Source of the DNA: Gongronella butleri
Lineage: Eukaryota; Mucoromycota; Mucoromycetes; Mucorales; Cunninghamellaceae
NCBI GenBank assembly: GCA_025201375.1
Contig: JAIWZP010000005.1
Span: 496,001-560,000 of the forward strand
Length of the DNA: 64,000 bases
Direction: 5' to 3'
Part shown: positions 12,965-24,798 of the stretch, one piece after another
Layout: each line of letters opens with the position of its first letter
Position numbering within the stretch: the first letter of the stretch is position 1
Program-made: the position numbers and the translations under genes
Notes under the pieces: generated by a model
Told to the model about the DNA's origin: nothing
The model's database searches: none
Seen by the model: the letters and a program-made list of their open reading frames with translations, nothing else

Positions 12965-15298
12965 CTATAGGGCCCAAAGCTTGACGACATTGTCCTGTGC
13001 TCCGCTGGCAAGGATGCCCTTTTTGTACTTTAGAGCTTGAACAGGTGCTGTATGGCCGCTCAGTTTGCTGTGGTGGAACGAAGTGCGATTGTAAATGTCA
13101 ATTTCGTTGGCATTATCGCTGCAGAGGATTTTGGACGAATCAAAGCTAAGGCTCGAGATGGGATTGCTGAAATGCAGCGTGTCAAACACAGATCCCGTAC
13201 GCAGATCCCACACCTAATATAAAAATGATCAGCAAACAAAACTCCATGGCGCATCTGATCGCAAAATGGAGAACTTACGCGAATGGTCTTGTCCGTGCTG
13301 CCGGTCACAAGATGGACCTCGTCAAATTGCAGCGCAGTGATGGCGCCCTTGTGGCCGGGTAGCGTGCGGTGAACCTGTCCGGTGCGCACTAAGGGGAAAA
13401 GAGTAAGTAAAGGGTCAACATGAGAGAAAAGAGTGAACTTACGATCCCACATGCGGACCTTGCCATCGACGGTGCCGCTTGCCAGTGCGAAATTCCAGAA
13501 TTGCAGCGCGCCGACATAATTGACAGCGTGATCAAACAGATTGATCTTGAGTCCGTCCAGGGAGAGCTGGCTGCTTGCACTGGAATGTTGGCTGGCCCAC
13601 ATGACGTCCATGGTGAGCAAACACGACTGCGCCTCCAAGTCCCACAGCTTCATGGTCTTGTCATTGGAACCAGAGACCTGCAACACAACGTAAAAAAAAA
13701 AGAGAGAGAGAGAGAGAGAGAAATTGAAATGAATACATGACCACTCAACACGTCTCGCTTTTATGTGCATTTTTCGTACCAGGTGTGTGGCATCGGCATA
13801 AAGAGCCGTGATTTCTGCCTTGTGTTCGTCCAATGTGAATTGGCAGCAATCAGCAATGGCAGCGGCGTCGTCATTGACGACGGGCGACAGCGAGGGCGAC
13901 GCCTGAGCGCTGGAGAAGCCTGAAAGCGATTCGGGCGATGCAGGCGTGGGCGCCTGCAGCATGGCACTAATGTCCCACTGCTTGATGGTACCGTCGTCAG
14001 AACCGGTGAGCAGGCGCATGTCATCCAGCTGCAAACAACGCACAAGATTGCTGTGCCCATCCAATTGCCCATAGCAATGGCCGCGGCGCATGTCCCACAC
14101 GCGCACTGTATGATCCAACGACGACGATACCAACGTGCCTTTGCGATGCGTGAAATCCATGGCAAGAATGCTTGCATCGTGGCCAGAAAACGTCTTGAAA
14201 TTCTCGCCAAACTCCAAATCGTCGTCGGACTCATCGTCCACGGAGTCCAGGCGCTTGCCACTGGAAGAGGTATCATCATTGTCGACCATGATCTTTTCCG
14301 TCAGCTCCTCGACTAGTGCCAAAAAAAAAAAAAAAAAAACGATCAGTCCTCCTCCCTCCAAAGAAAAACTCGAATACGCAGCCAAGTTACATACTTGCGA
14401 GCTGCACTTGCTGGTCCTTGACCTCGAGTTTGGCCAGGCGCTCCTCCAATGCCTTGCGTTTGTTGATAAGATCGTCAATTTGCATGTCGATCTGGCGTAT
14501 TTCGTTGCCGATGGACGTCTAAACAAAAAAAAAGGGGGGGGGGTCGCAGGAGAGAGCGTGTCAGGCGGGTGGTTCACGTGGGCTGGCCAATTTTTTTTTC
14601 TTGCCATCTGCATGTTGATCTTGTCACTCTCGCGCAGTCGTCGCTCGCGTTCTTCAATGACGCCCTTTAGCGCGCCATCTTGATTATACAAATGAATGAA
14701 TAAAAAATGAGCTTGTCGTCGAGCGATCCATGATTTCGCGAGCATTCTCTTTACCCTTTGCGGCGCTCAATGGGACGTTCTGTTTCTTTCGGCGGTTGCG
14801 TGATCGCTTTGGCGAAGTGTTTGCTTTTGTGTTTGTGAGCGACGGGTAAGTTGTGGCGAAACCTTGGAAAAGTGACAGTCCGGGGGCGGCTTCGGGGATC
14901 TCGACTTCCAGGAGCGTGGCGCTAGAGGGCCAGGGCTGGGTCTCGCCCCAATGGAGCACAAGATCCCTCGCATTAGGCGACGATTTGGGCGACGATGCGT
15001 CGGCACCATTGGACCTGTGGCGCTGCTGTTGCTGGGCAAGCTGAATGGCCTTGACCATCGAGTCGCTGCGGTAGACAGGATGCGCCGCCATCGGGCTAAA
15101 CATGACTGTCGAGAGCGATTCAAGATGTGCAATGGGCGCCGTCCAGTCAGGTTGCAGCCATTCGCGCGCGCTCGAGGCAAACCCAAGCGCCGTGTCACGC
15201 GCAGAAGTCATAATCGCATTGGGCGACGGCCCTGGGAAAGTCGACGTTGTGCTCGCGCGTTTGCGGCTGCTGCTTTGCTTTGTATCGTCGGCAGGCAT
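12965..15298 (-). CDS. mdv1: Mdv1/Caf4-like WD40 mitochondrial fission adaptor
   Basis: Adaptor that, in yeast, links Fis1 on the mitochondrial outer membrane to the dynamin Dnm1 to drive division. Exons: 15298-14755, 14678-14605, 14518-14395, 14312-13780, 13677-13443, 13388-13279, 13213-12965; 622 residues. The N-terminal part has a SLFQGF segment typical of the family, followed by a predicted coiled coil (about residues 182-260, rich in E/R/K/L with heptad spacing). The C-terminal half is a WD40 propeller (about residues 292-622) with repeated GH...WD units such as LDHTVRVWD, NDKTMKLWD and TDKTIRVWD. Intron 14519-14604 must start with GC (GCAAGA) to join the coiled coil in frame. Another WD40 adaptor is possible, but the N-terminal segment plus coiled coil plus seven blades favours Mdv1. 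Confidence 0.85.
13697..13722 (+). repeat. (GA)n microsatellite in mdv1 intron
   Basis: About ten GA units inside intron 13678-13779; on the sense strand this is a CT repeat that forms the pyrimidine tract before the acceptor. Confidence 0.85.
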
Positions 15299-15953
15299 AG
15301 TAACAAATCAAAAAAGAGGTATGGGGAGTGTTTGCGACCGTATCGAGGGTGTGGGGTGCAAGGGGAAAGGGAAGAGGGGGGGAAGGGGGGAAAAGGGGGA
15401 AAGAGGAATAGAGGAAATGAGGGTAAAGCAAAGGATGAAAGGAAAAAAAAAACAAGGACGAAAAGAGGGAAAGGAGGGGGAATAAGGGGCGTGGGGGGGA
15501 AAAAGTTGCTTGTCACAAGGAAAGAAGAGGCGTGGACGACAGACGCAAGGGAAGGAGAGATGGGAAACGGCTCAAGGGAAGGAAAAAGGAACAAGAGGAA
15601 AGGAAAAAAAAGAAAAGAAAAAAGAGGCACAAATTGTGCTGCCGCCCGCGTTGACAAAAAAGGGACACAGTCCGCGCTTGAATGGCCGAACAATGCGATC
15701 CATCTCTTCCCCACGCCACCAATCTCAGTCTCAAAAGTCGATTTTACATTGAATGCCATGGAGAGACGCGATAAAAAATACGTTTTTTTCTTTTATGGTA
15801 GGCATAAAAATATCAGATTAGCTACGAAGGACAGGTTTGGGAATTGGCAAGTGCCAATTGAAGCAAAAAGAAAAGGAATAAAAAAAAAGGGTGGCTACGT
15901 CAGGATCGCACCATCATGCTTAGGCATACGCGGGCACAGATCTGCGTTGTGAC

Positions 15954-15999
<46 letters not shown>

Positions 16000-16049
16000 A
16001 GGAAAACATGATGAGCCATGACGACGTGTTTTTTTGTCAATTCAAGTTT
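15299..16049. other. Intergenic: mdv1 upstream region and septin 3' flank
   Basis: Plus strand is strongly purine-rich at about 15350-15640 (G/A with few interruptions), which is a C/T-rich sequence upstream of mdv1 in its sense direction. A run of 43 A occupies 15955-15997. No gene seen. Confidence 0.6.
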
Positions 16050-17723
16050 TTACCTGGCCGACTGGGGCTGAGGGCTGACGGCAGTGGGTGTGGTGGCGGC
16101 CGTGTTGAGGCTGGCAGGCGTATTGGTCGCCGGCGAGCTCAATGGCGTGGCAGCATTGGACGGCTGGGCCGAGCCCTTGATGGCAAGCAGCTGCTTGGCG
16201 CGGAACGCCTCGTAATGGATCATGGCCGTCGTCTCAATCAGATCCTGCAAGTGTGTTCGCGTCAAAAAGTTGCGCAGATGCACGAATTCACAGTGGTTTT
16301 CGTCCTCGACTAAGGGGAGGTCAAGATGGCAATGAGACAACAGGGCTCGTTTCTTTCTTTCTTTTATTTTTGTATGATTGCTTACCGCTGATGACACCCC
16401 AGCGCGTCTTGCGGCCACGCACAGCCTTGCCGTCAATCACCACGTTACGCTCCGAGCCGACAATGGCAAAAGGAATCAATTCCTAAAAAAAATAAAAAAA
16501 GAAGAAAAAAAAGGAGGGGGCAAAGATGAGCGATTGGGATGCGCGTGTGGGAAAGGGAGAAATGAGGGTTTTACGCGAATGCTGTCATTGAGGGCGTGCT
16601 CCTGGTCATCATCTTCTTCGCTAGCATAGGGGTAAAGGTTGATGTTGTGGTATTCCAATTCTGCTTTGATCTGCGTGACGAAAAATAAGAAAAAATGAGC
16701 CATTTGGCAATTTAAAACGCGCAATTGACGGCCTTACTCTTTGACGGAAGGCTTCACGCTCCTCCAAGGTTAAAGAATCGGACTTGGCGATCACGGGCAC
16801 GACATTGACCACCTCCGACAGCTTTTGCAGCACGACAATGTCAATGGGCTTAAGCCTGAGGATAAGAAAAGAACACAAAAAAAAAAAAAAAAGAGCGAGA
16901 TGAGGAGACAATTGCGGATTGTAAGGAGTAGGCACATGGGTAAAACGATTTTCCAGAACGTACGAGTGACCCGAAGGGGTAATGAAAAAGAGACAGCAGT
17001 GGATACGGGTGTCTTGGATGTAGCGCTCACGCTGGGCCGTCAATTCTTTGCGCAAGTAGGCCGAATGCTGATCCTTGATGTACTTGATAATGGGTTCCCA
17101 ACTAGAGTAAAAGATCACGCGTTTTCCTATTTTAGCTTTCTGATTGTCCCTTTTTTTTTCTTGTGTTTGCCCTACCAATTCTCATTGTTGACTTGATCGC
17201 CATAGCCGGGCGTGTCAACAATGTTGAGACGAAGGCGCACACCATTTTCCTCGATCACTATGATAAAAACATGTGAGCCACGTCGCTCAATGGGCTACAA
17301 AGAGAGTTATTACAGTGCGAAACGGCCTCAATCTCCGTGGTTTGGCGTGCAGGCTCATCCGCATTGAGACGGCCCTTGCTCTCGATCAAATGCGAGGCAA
17401 ACAAGGTGTTGACAAGCGTCGACTTGCCGAGGCCAGATTGACCTTAAAAAAAGGAGAAAAGGGGTGAGCCTCGGGCTCGATGATCCCAAAAATAAAAAAA
17501 AAGAAGAAAAAAAAGCGCAAATGCGAAAAAAAAAAAAGCACTTTACCGACGACCATCACGTTGAATTGGAAGCCTCGCTTGAGCGACTTCTTTTCAATTT
17601 GTTGTGTGATGGTATCGAAACCGACGTACGAGTTGAGAGGAGTCTACAAAAACAGTAAAAAGCGAAAATAAGTACGCGAGACGTCCTTGTGGCTTATTTT
17701 AATCTTACCTTGACAGTTTCCAT
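16050..17723 (-). CDS. cdc10: Septin, Cdc10 type
   Basis: GTP-binding septin that polymerises at division sites and septa. Exons: 17723-17709, 17643-17547, 17442-17314, 17257-17176, 17101-16964, 16855-16738, 16670-16575, 16482-16386, 16309-16050; 343 residues. Seen: a short N-terminus, polybasic KRGFQFN, P-loop GQSGLGKST (near residue 38), DTPGYG (G3), AKSD (G4), and the septin-unique C-terminal element with RGRKTRWG and [15 protein letters not shown]. There is no long C-terminal coiled coil, which is the hallmark of the Cdc10 group; the tail is Ser/Thr/Pro/Ala-rich. The first coding exon is only 15 nt. The last codons read AGG TAA, which also look like a splice donor, so a further exon is possible. 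Start at 17723 follows a likely 5'-UTR intron. Confidence 0.93.
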
Positions 17724-18067
17724 GGTCAAAGCAGCACCTGATGAGATGAAAGGGAGAAGATGGATAAAAAAAAAAAAGGTGGAGAAACGAAAAAAAAAGA
17801 AGTAAAAAAGGTTGGCACCTTGGGGTTGAAGGGAAGGGGCAATGGAGTGCTCTCGAAATCAATTATGAGCGCGAACGCCAGCGGCCAATCACACGACAGT
17901 GAGCGAGTCGGGGCCCGAATAAAGGTTGCACAAGCATCTTGCCCCCCTTTGCAACCTTTTCACCCCTTTTCTTCCCTTCTTTTTGTGTCCCGCCTTCCAC
18001 GCAACACGCACTCATATATACGCACGCCCGACACCCCTCTTTTTTTATTTATTTTTTACGAAACAAG
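17724..18067. promoter_or_regulatory. Divergent promoter region, septin / TBC gene
   Basis: 344 bases between two divergent start codons. A GGCCAATCAC box (CCAAT type) lies near 17882 and a TATATA-like stretch near 18013 before the TBC start. The septin side probably holds a 5'-UTR intron ending CATCAG just before its ATG. Function is inferred from position. Confidence 0.45.
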
Positions 18068-20014
18068 ATGGATCCACCGACAGACACGCAGTCGTGCCTC
18101 ACCACCACGTCTGCGGTGTCGTCTACACTTCCCCACCACCAGCTGGACAGCAGGTCCGACCTTACAACGGCGCCCTCTGTCCACACGGACCTTTCCAGCA
18201 CAAACGAGTACAAAAACAGGTACCAACACCCCAACGTTGCCCTGGAGATGGATCAGTGGTTCTCTATGGTCGACAGGTAAAAATAGAAACATATAGCTGC
18301 GCATGAATAGGAGACCTTTTGCTTAATAGGGGCCTCTCCCTCGGCTTTTTTTTTTAATTTTGATAGGTACGGCTTTTTTGATCAAGGCATCCCCTCGCAG
18401 GACGACCAAAGGTATGAGAATGACCAACGGGAGATGACACAAAAAAAAAAAAACCAAAACCCACCACGTGCCCTCCATCCCGCTGCATCTGTTGCTGCGG
18501 GCGCATTTTGGCTCGAAAATCAGTCTATTGATGTGCAATTGCTTCTTAGGAAGAAGGCAAAGGAAGTTGAACGCGCTGAAAAATGGGCATCCATGGCAAA
18601 ACCCTTGATGGATAATGGATTTCACGACTTTGACTATACTTCCAAGGTGAGTCGTCGCGAATCATGGTAGCGACGAGTGTCAATGGGTAGATCAAGACCA
18701 GGTGACGCGCGAGGCGCGCCATTGGCTGCATTAGACGCCCATCGGAGCCATTTAAGACGCGTCTCATCTTTTTTTTTTTTTTGACGCCAGTTCATCAATC
18801 GCGTTTACAAGGGCATTCCGGATTGCTGGCGACGAGATGCATGGTATGCTGGCAGCATGATGTGTAAATGCGGAAGCTTCATGGATTTGTTTTTAGGTAC
18901 TTTATGTGCACGAATCGATGGAAAGACGCGTCACAAGACAAAGAATTGCATCGTCAATACGAGTCATACAAGACATTGGAGACGCCCAGCGAGAAACAGA
19001 TTGATCTCGACATTCCGAGAACCATGCACAATCACATCATGTTCAGACAGCGCTATGGCTCGGGGTAAAGAAAAAAAAAAAAAGAAGTGGCAAATGGCAA
19101 GAAAATCGTTAAAAATCTCATCCATTTCTTCTCTCGGTAGCCAATGCACCTTGTTTGACGTCCTATGTGCTTTTTCCAATTATGATACCCAAGTCGGCTA
19201 TTGCCAGGGCATGGCCAGCATCGTGGCCATTCTCTTGATGTACTTTGAAGACGATGTAAGCTTGCAATTCAGCCATTCATGCATGCATGTGCCTTACCCT
19301 CCCACTACCTGTCACTCATTTTTTCTTTTTTTTTTTGCAACAAAATAGAAAGCATTCATGATCCTCGTGCATATGTTTCAGCGTGACAATCTGCATGACC
19401 TCTTCATCACCGGATTTCCGGCTCTGATGCGCGCTTTTGCCATTCAAGACAACTTAATGAAGCGCTACGCGCCCAAATTGGCCAAGCACTTGGTAAACGA
19501 AAAAAAAGATCGTCCCCCCCATAGACAAAAAAAATAGGAGAACAAGCGGATCTCACCCTATTTTTATTTCTTTTTTTCTGTCTTTTTTTATTTTTGATAT
19601 GATTAGGGACACCTGGACATCTCGACGGACATGTACGCAACGCGCTGGTACATCACGCTGTTCACAGGCAACGTTGTGAGCTATCCAACATTGCTGCGCA
19701 TCTGGGATGTCTATTTTATGCATGGATTTGACGTCTTTTATGCGGTGGCCCTCGCTTTGCTATTGACGAGCAAGAGTAAGGAGACTCCCCATGGCATTGA
19801 AACCTCGTGGACACTGACCGAATGACCGTGATTCTTTTTATTTTTAGAGCGATTGCTGGCAAGTGATATGGAAGAGGCACTCATGATCCTCAATGGCACC
19901 ATTGACGTCCAGGACGACCAATTCATTGCGCTTGTCAAAAAGATGTTTGAAAGATCCCAGCGCCATCTGCCACATCTCAAAAAAGACACTAATTCGCTTC
20001 AGGTCCCCACGTGA
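18068..20014 (+). CDS. TBC-domain Rab GTPase-activating protein
   Basis: Stimulates GTP hydrolysis by Rab GTPases and so controls membrane traffic. Exons: 18068-18276, 18367-18411, 18550-18646, 18791-18843, 18897-19064, 19141-19255, 19349-19492, 19607-19775, 19848-20014; 388 residues. The TBC domain spans about residues 105-360. It has the arginine-finger motif IxxDxxR (QIDLDIPRT) and the glutamine-finger motif YCQG (VGYCQGM), so it should be catalytically active. The entry sequence KGIPDCWRRDAW is also typical. The N-terminal 70 residues are Ser/Thr-rich and probably disordered. It resembles the TBC1D10/USP6NL-like group, but the target Rab cannot be read from the sequence. It converges with the PTEN gene; only 152 bases separate the stop codons. 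Confidence 0.9.
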
Positions 20015-20166
20015 GAGCACCACTATTTGATGGATATACGCCCTTTTTTGATTGATACCCCCCGTAAAATGTTGCCGTCGATCCCCCGCCCCCCTCTCTC
20101 TTTTCATGTGTACTTTAATACATCATTCTGGCTGCCAGAGCCAGCAGCATCCATCTTTCATTGAGT

Positions 20167-21547
20167 CTACGCCCGTGTATAATGCATTTCTAGTGTAAAA
20201 TCAGGCGCAAAGTCTGTTTTGTTGTTGCACGCGTCGTCCAAGTCGTCTTGCTTCAGAATTGTCGGTGATCCCCTTATCAATTGTGTATTTAACCAGCAGG
20301 AAAGCACGCGTCGCGTCTAGGAAAATGAAAAAAAGTGTCAAAATCAGAGATACTACCATTTGGCAAGACACTAATGCAAGCGTGTACCTTGATCACAAAC
20401 GATGCGCAGTGGAATTGAACTTGAAAGTCGTCCTTGACGGGCACCATGTCCAGCAGATTGACCGTCAACGCGTCCTTGGATCGGCTAATGTCGCAGCTGG
20501 GATCATTCTGCTGATACAACAACTCCTGTGCATGGTTTTTGATGACAAAATAGACGGCTGAGAAACAGAAGAGGGTGAGGACGGCTCCGCAAGGCAATTT
20601 TTGCTATTGCTATTTACGGCGGCCATCTTGGAATGGCACCGGAATCGGTGTCAAAACGAGTTTGATCAAGCAAATGGCACGAGGGTCCGTTTCAAAATGT
20701 TGTTTTTGCACCGCTTCAAAATACCTGATGTAGCGCGCCTGGCTAGGCACCGTGATACCCTATATAGGGAGAGGGGTCCGCGCACTTGAGTCAAAATCGT
20801 TGTCAACGCGTTTTTTCTGATTTTTTACACGTTTACCCTGCCGTCAATGGTGCGCTGGCTGCCGTAAATGCGCATGGCATCGTCGGCCGTCGACGCAACA
20901 TTGGTGTAGAGCAGCAAAACGGCAATCATCAGGCCGGTGCGGCCCTTACCAGCCTTGCAATGCACAACGACGATGTTTTCGTTGTCAGCATCGAGCCAGC
21001 GCGCGGCATCTGTGCAAAAGCGGTTCATCAAATCTAGCGTGGGTACCTGGTGGTCGTCAAAGGCATAATCGCTTTGATTCTGCAGATGATTGTCATAGCC
21101 CTTCTCGGAACGCCTGGCTTTCATGAAAAAAAAGGATTTGACTGGTGATTAGTGCGTCGCCTCATGGCCCAGATGGCCCAGATAGCCCAATTGCCTCATT
21201 CCCAGCTCGTACAAATTAAACACCTTGTAATGCGACCCGTGGCGCTCGTCTAAAAATCTAAAAAAACGGGTCAATTTCACAAAATGATTTGAAAATCCCC
21301 CATTTATCTACTTTTTAACGTCGTCCACATGATTGCGGTACATGCCCTCGAGACCCTGGCCCGGAAAGCTCATGGCGATAATCCGGTTCGTGATATCTGT
21401 TTCAAAAAAAAAAAAGTATGTAACAGGCGCGTTTTCGCCTTTCTTTTCTTATTTAAACACGCACTTACAGCTGAGGTCCAGCTCGATATTGGCATATGTG
21501 TATCTCTGTCTGTTCTCAGACACACGTCGCTTGATATGTTTGAACAT
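20167..21547 (-). CDS. pten: PTEN phosphoinositide 3-phosphatase
   Basis: Dephosphorylates PI(3,4,5)P3 at the membrane. Exons: 21547-21469, 21396-21312, 21257-21213, 21113-20837, 20759-20618, 20557-20388, 20316-20167; 315 residues. The N-terminus is basic (IKRRVSENRQRY), as in the PIP2-binding motif of animal PTEN. The phosphatase domain has IIAMSFPG, the YRNHVDDVKKFLDERH segment, the WPD-like loop AFDDHQ with the catalytic Asp, and the exact P-loop HCKAGKGRTG (Cys near residue 119). The C2 domain follows, ending in a segment like KxDLDxAxxN and a beta strand MHYTRA. The protein stops there, so the long regulatory tail and PDZ-binding end of human PTEN (403 aa) are absent. The intron at 21114-21212 was placed by homology; a longer reading there would bring in a stop. 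Confidence 0.93.
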
Positions 21548-22118
21548 GAGGAGTGAGAGGAAAAGAAAAGAGTGAAATGTGGAAAAGAAAGTCGCTTAGG
21601 GCCACATGATGGCCGCGGCGGACATTTTTACTGTGATAAACACCCCAAAACGCGATTCGTTCCCATGGTGCCAACAAGCACGTCATGTCTCGTGTCTTTT
21701 CTTTTGCAAATCGAAAAGCTCAAATGCAAAATGTGCTCTTTATTTGCCAACAAGTTGACGGCGTCATGAGCCGATCGAGCAATTGGGCAAAATGAACTTG
21801 TGCTTTTGCATTCACAAGGTCATTCTCCTGAGCGCAGTGTGCGCTCCCCTGACCCTGATCGAAAGAATCTCTCTTTTGTAATAGACGTTGACCGTTGATT
21901 CATTTGTTTTTGCTGTTTGGACGATGCTTGACAGCCTTGTCAACATAAGACAAGGAGGACGCGTCACAAAATGGCCAAAAAGAGCGAAACGGGGTGGGAA
22001 ATCCAAGGCCACTGGTTGCCAAATCCCTTTTTCTCCTCCCTTTTTTGTTTTTGGTGGCCTCCTTTGCTTGTTGACCCCTGTCCCCTCCCTTTTCTATACC
22101 CAGTCGCTTTGCAAAACT
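21548..22118. other. Intergenic between PTEN and PKR1 starts
   Basis: Divergent 5' flanks of PTEN (-) and PKR1 (+). Contains a C/T-rich stretch just before PKR1. No gene recognised. Confidence 0.5.
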
Positions 22119-22507
22119 ATGGAACAGCAGCAACAGGAACGCAGCTTTGCCGATGACCTTATCCACTCACTTATGACTCCAGGCTACACCGCCAAAGGCA
22201 TTATAAGTATCATGTTTTACGCCTTTTACGCCTTGTTTGCCACCTTGGGTCTGATGCTCATCGTCACGGGCGGCAATCTGCACGTTCTCGCTCTCTTGAT
22301 CCTCTCTATCAGCCTATTTTTGGCCATTCGATGGTGAGAAATGAGCAATTGGGCCGCGTTTGGCCTCCCCCCACCCATGTTTACCTTGCATTGACGTGCA
22401 TTACTCTTTTTTTTTTTAGGTTCATGGCCGAGCTGGAGTACCTGAAATCCCAGGAACAGGCCAAAGATGCTAATGACACCACATCCACCAAGGAAAAACA
22501 ATCATAG
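22119..22507 (+). CDS. pkr1: Pkr1-like V-ATPase assembly factor
   Basis: Small ER membrane protein that, in yeast, helps assemble the V-ATPase membrane sector. Exons 22119-22333 and 22420-22507; 100 residues. It has the short family motif SLMTPG near the N-terminus, two hydrophobic segments (about residues 28-50 and 52-72) and a charged C-terminal tail rich in K/E/D/T. The length fits the family (about 100-120 aa). The single intron carries ATTGACG 30 bases before its TAG acceptor. The call rests on overall architecture and the TPG motif. Confidence 0.75.
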
Positions 22508-23952
22508 CCATAAAAAAAAAAAAAAACACTACACATACACAGAAAAAGGCAAGTGAGCAAGCCAAAACGGCACGAGTCTCTCGCTTACACCCTTTTTGCA
22601 CCCCGCCGCGTCTCCTTAGACAGCAGCACGCGACCCCATGGACAAGATTCCATTGTACAAAGCCAATTGAACAAGGGGTGCTCCAATTTGAGCAGTAGAG
22701 CATAGACATTTTGGATCGTCACGCCGACTCCCTCTTTTCGAGGAGGCAACGCGGGGGGAAAGCACTTTGATTAGCAAATAAAAAATCGTTTTAGTCATCG
22801 TTCTGTCAATTACATGTTCATCCCATAATAGTCAATGAAAGGAACATTGACTTTTATGGAGGAAAGCCTAATGACAAAGAGTAAAAGAAAAAGGGGTGGA
22901 TGGGGGGAGGCCAAACAGAGGCATTGACCCATTTGAGGGGGCAAGGTCAAGGAGCACGCTGGCCAAGGAGAAGGCATTGCGTGTGGGATGCTTTATATGC
23001 TCGTAGGAGGCACATGGGTGTGGAGCAAAAGGGAAGCAAGACGACGGTGGGGGGAGGGGTTGTGACGCGTCAATGGCAGGCGCAAGAGGGGCGTGGAGAC
23101 AAAGGGGGGGCGCGCCAAAGGAGCACGCTCCGGGCACCTCAATTATGATCTTGGATCTTCAAGAGAGTTTACACGCGTTTTGACGAGGTGTGGCCGATCA
23201 ATTCCACCTTGTGCTCGTTGCTGCAATTGCTGCAATTAGCCAGACACGTTGAAACACAGATGATGGTTACAGTGCGCGCATCGCGCCAGATTTTTGTTGA
23301 ATGTGCTCCAATTCTCGCCGTTTGCCCTCAAATATCCCAAATGCATTGACTCTTTGTTCCAATGGCTATTTTTCCCCTGATTGTGGAGATGCAATCATGG
23401 TCAATGCTTTCTACGCCAATGCCAATCTCACCGCACACTTTGGAGCACATTCATGCAGCAAAATAAGCTGAAAATACAAAACAAACATGACGACGGCCTT
23501 GTTTGCGCTCAGGATGCCGTCGCCTCCTCTTAGAGAATCAGGTGTCGTCTCCTTTTTTTTTTCTGGGGATTTGCAGACAAATCCGCGATTTCGTTTTTGC
23601 ATGTTTTTGAGAAGAGGAGGAGGGGCGCTGCCGCTAAGCTCATCAAACAGCAGCCCGGAAAGGGAGTTCCACATTCACGGGTCCAAGGTTCTGCAGCGCC
23701 CTGCACGTGCATCAATTGTTGTCATTCCAAAGCGAACGTTAAAAAAGCACATCGTGTCTCCTTGAACCTCATCAAATGAGCCAAAACTCGCTTTACAGAC
23801 GCTCAATTGCTCTATTTTTTTTTTCCCATCGTGCCTCGTGTCCGCTGGTTCTCTCTCCCCAATTTCTTTGCGCCCCCGTTGAGCTCCGCAAGAGCATATA
23901 AAAAGAGCCGCGCGCGACCCACAAAAAGCCTAATTTCGATCATTTTACCGTC
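22508..23952. other. Intergenic, nothing recognised
   Basis: 1.4 kb. The first part is GC-rich and holds a G-rich stretch at 22870-23120. The last 100 bases contain a TATA-like GCATATAAAAAG (about 23893) upstream of the zinc-finger gene. Short open frames here have biased composition and no motif. Confidence 0.5.
23893..23902 (+). promoter_or_regulatory. TATA-like box of the zinc-finger gene
   Basis: CATATAAAAA about 55-60 bases before the ATG at 23953, the best TATA-like element in the window. Confidence 0.5.
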
Positions 23953-24574
23953 ATGGAGATTTCAGAAATATTGCTGCACAACACCCTTGCGTCTGAAAAG
24001 GCTTTTCAATGTCATTTTCAGGGCTGCTGCAAATCCTTTGGTCGAAAATCCGATTTGGTGCGACATTGTCGCATTCACACCAATGACAAGCCCTTCCGAT
24101 GCCAAGAATGCAACAAGCGATTCATTCAAGTAGATGATCCACCAACATGATTTTTTTTCGGCCATTGACGCGTATTTCTTCTTGTTTTGCAGCGATCCGC
24201 ATTAACAGTGCACAAAAGGACACATTCTGGAGAACGACCGCATCAATGCGAATATTGTTTGCGGCGATTCAGCGACAGCAGTTCGCTGGCAAGGCACAGG
24301 TAAGAAAAAAATCAAGGGAAATGACCACCGAGCACGTCGGCTTTCAAAAAAAAAAAAAAGGGTAGAATTTCAGGGGCACGCAAGACTGATCGGCATTGCG
24401 GATCGTTCTAGACGCATTCACACTGGCAAGCGACCTTACAGGTGTACCCAAGACGGCTGCAACAAAAGTTTCGTGCGCAAGACAATGCTCATTCAGCATT
24501 TTAAACAACAACATACAGGCACAATGGTCCGCCCCTTGCCAACCTCCAGCACATCGTCATCGGCGTCGCCATAA
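23953..24574 (+). CDS. C2H2 zinc-finger protein with four fingers
   Basis: Likely DNA-binding transcription factor in the nucleus. Exons 23953-24129, 24193-24299, 24412-24574; 148 residues. Four consecutive C2H2 fingers: [43 protein letters not shown]...H, joined by Krueppel-type linkers (HTNDKPF, HSGERPH, HTGKRPY). Fingers take up most of the protein, leaving about 17 residues before and 19 after. There is no visible activation domain. It resembles general fungal C2H2 regulators, but the target cannot be inferred. Intron 1 carries ATTGACGCG before its acceptor. Confidence 0.88.
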
Positions 24575-24798
24575 AACACATAAACATCCCATTGGCGCGT
24601 CATTGTTCTATTTTCCCCTCTCCCTAATGCCTCCATTGAATCCAGAGAAAATGAAAAGAACAATGAAACACACCCATCATCTGTCAATGACAGCTTTTCA
24701 TTGCATTTTTAAACAGACCCTCTTCAGCTTTTTTTTTTTTTACTCTTTTTTTTACTTTTTTTTTTGATTCGGCATCCACGAATAAATTGTTTTTTTTT

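Noticed and set aside
22868..23148. Overlapping GC-rich frames on both strands
   Set aside because: Biased composition on both strands and no motif; best seen as intergenic DNA.
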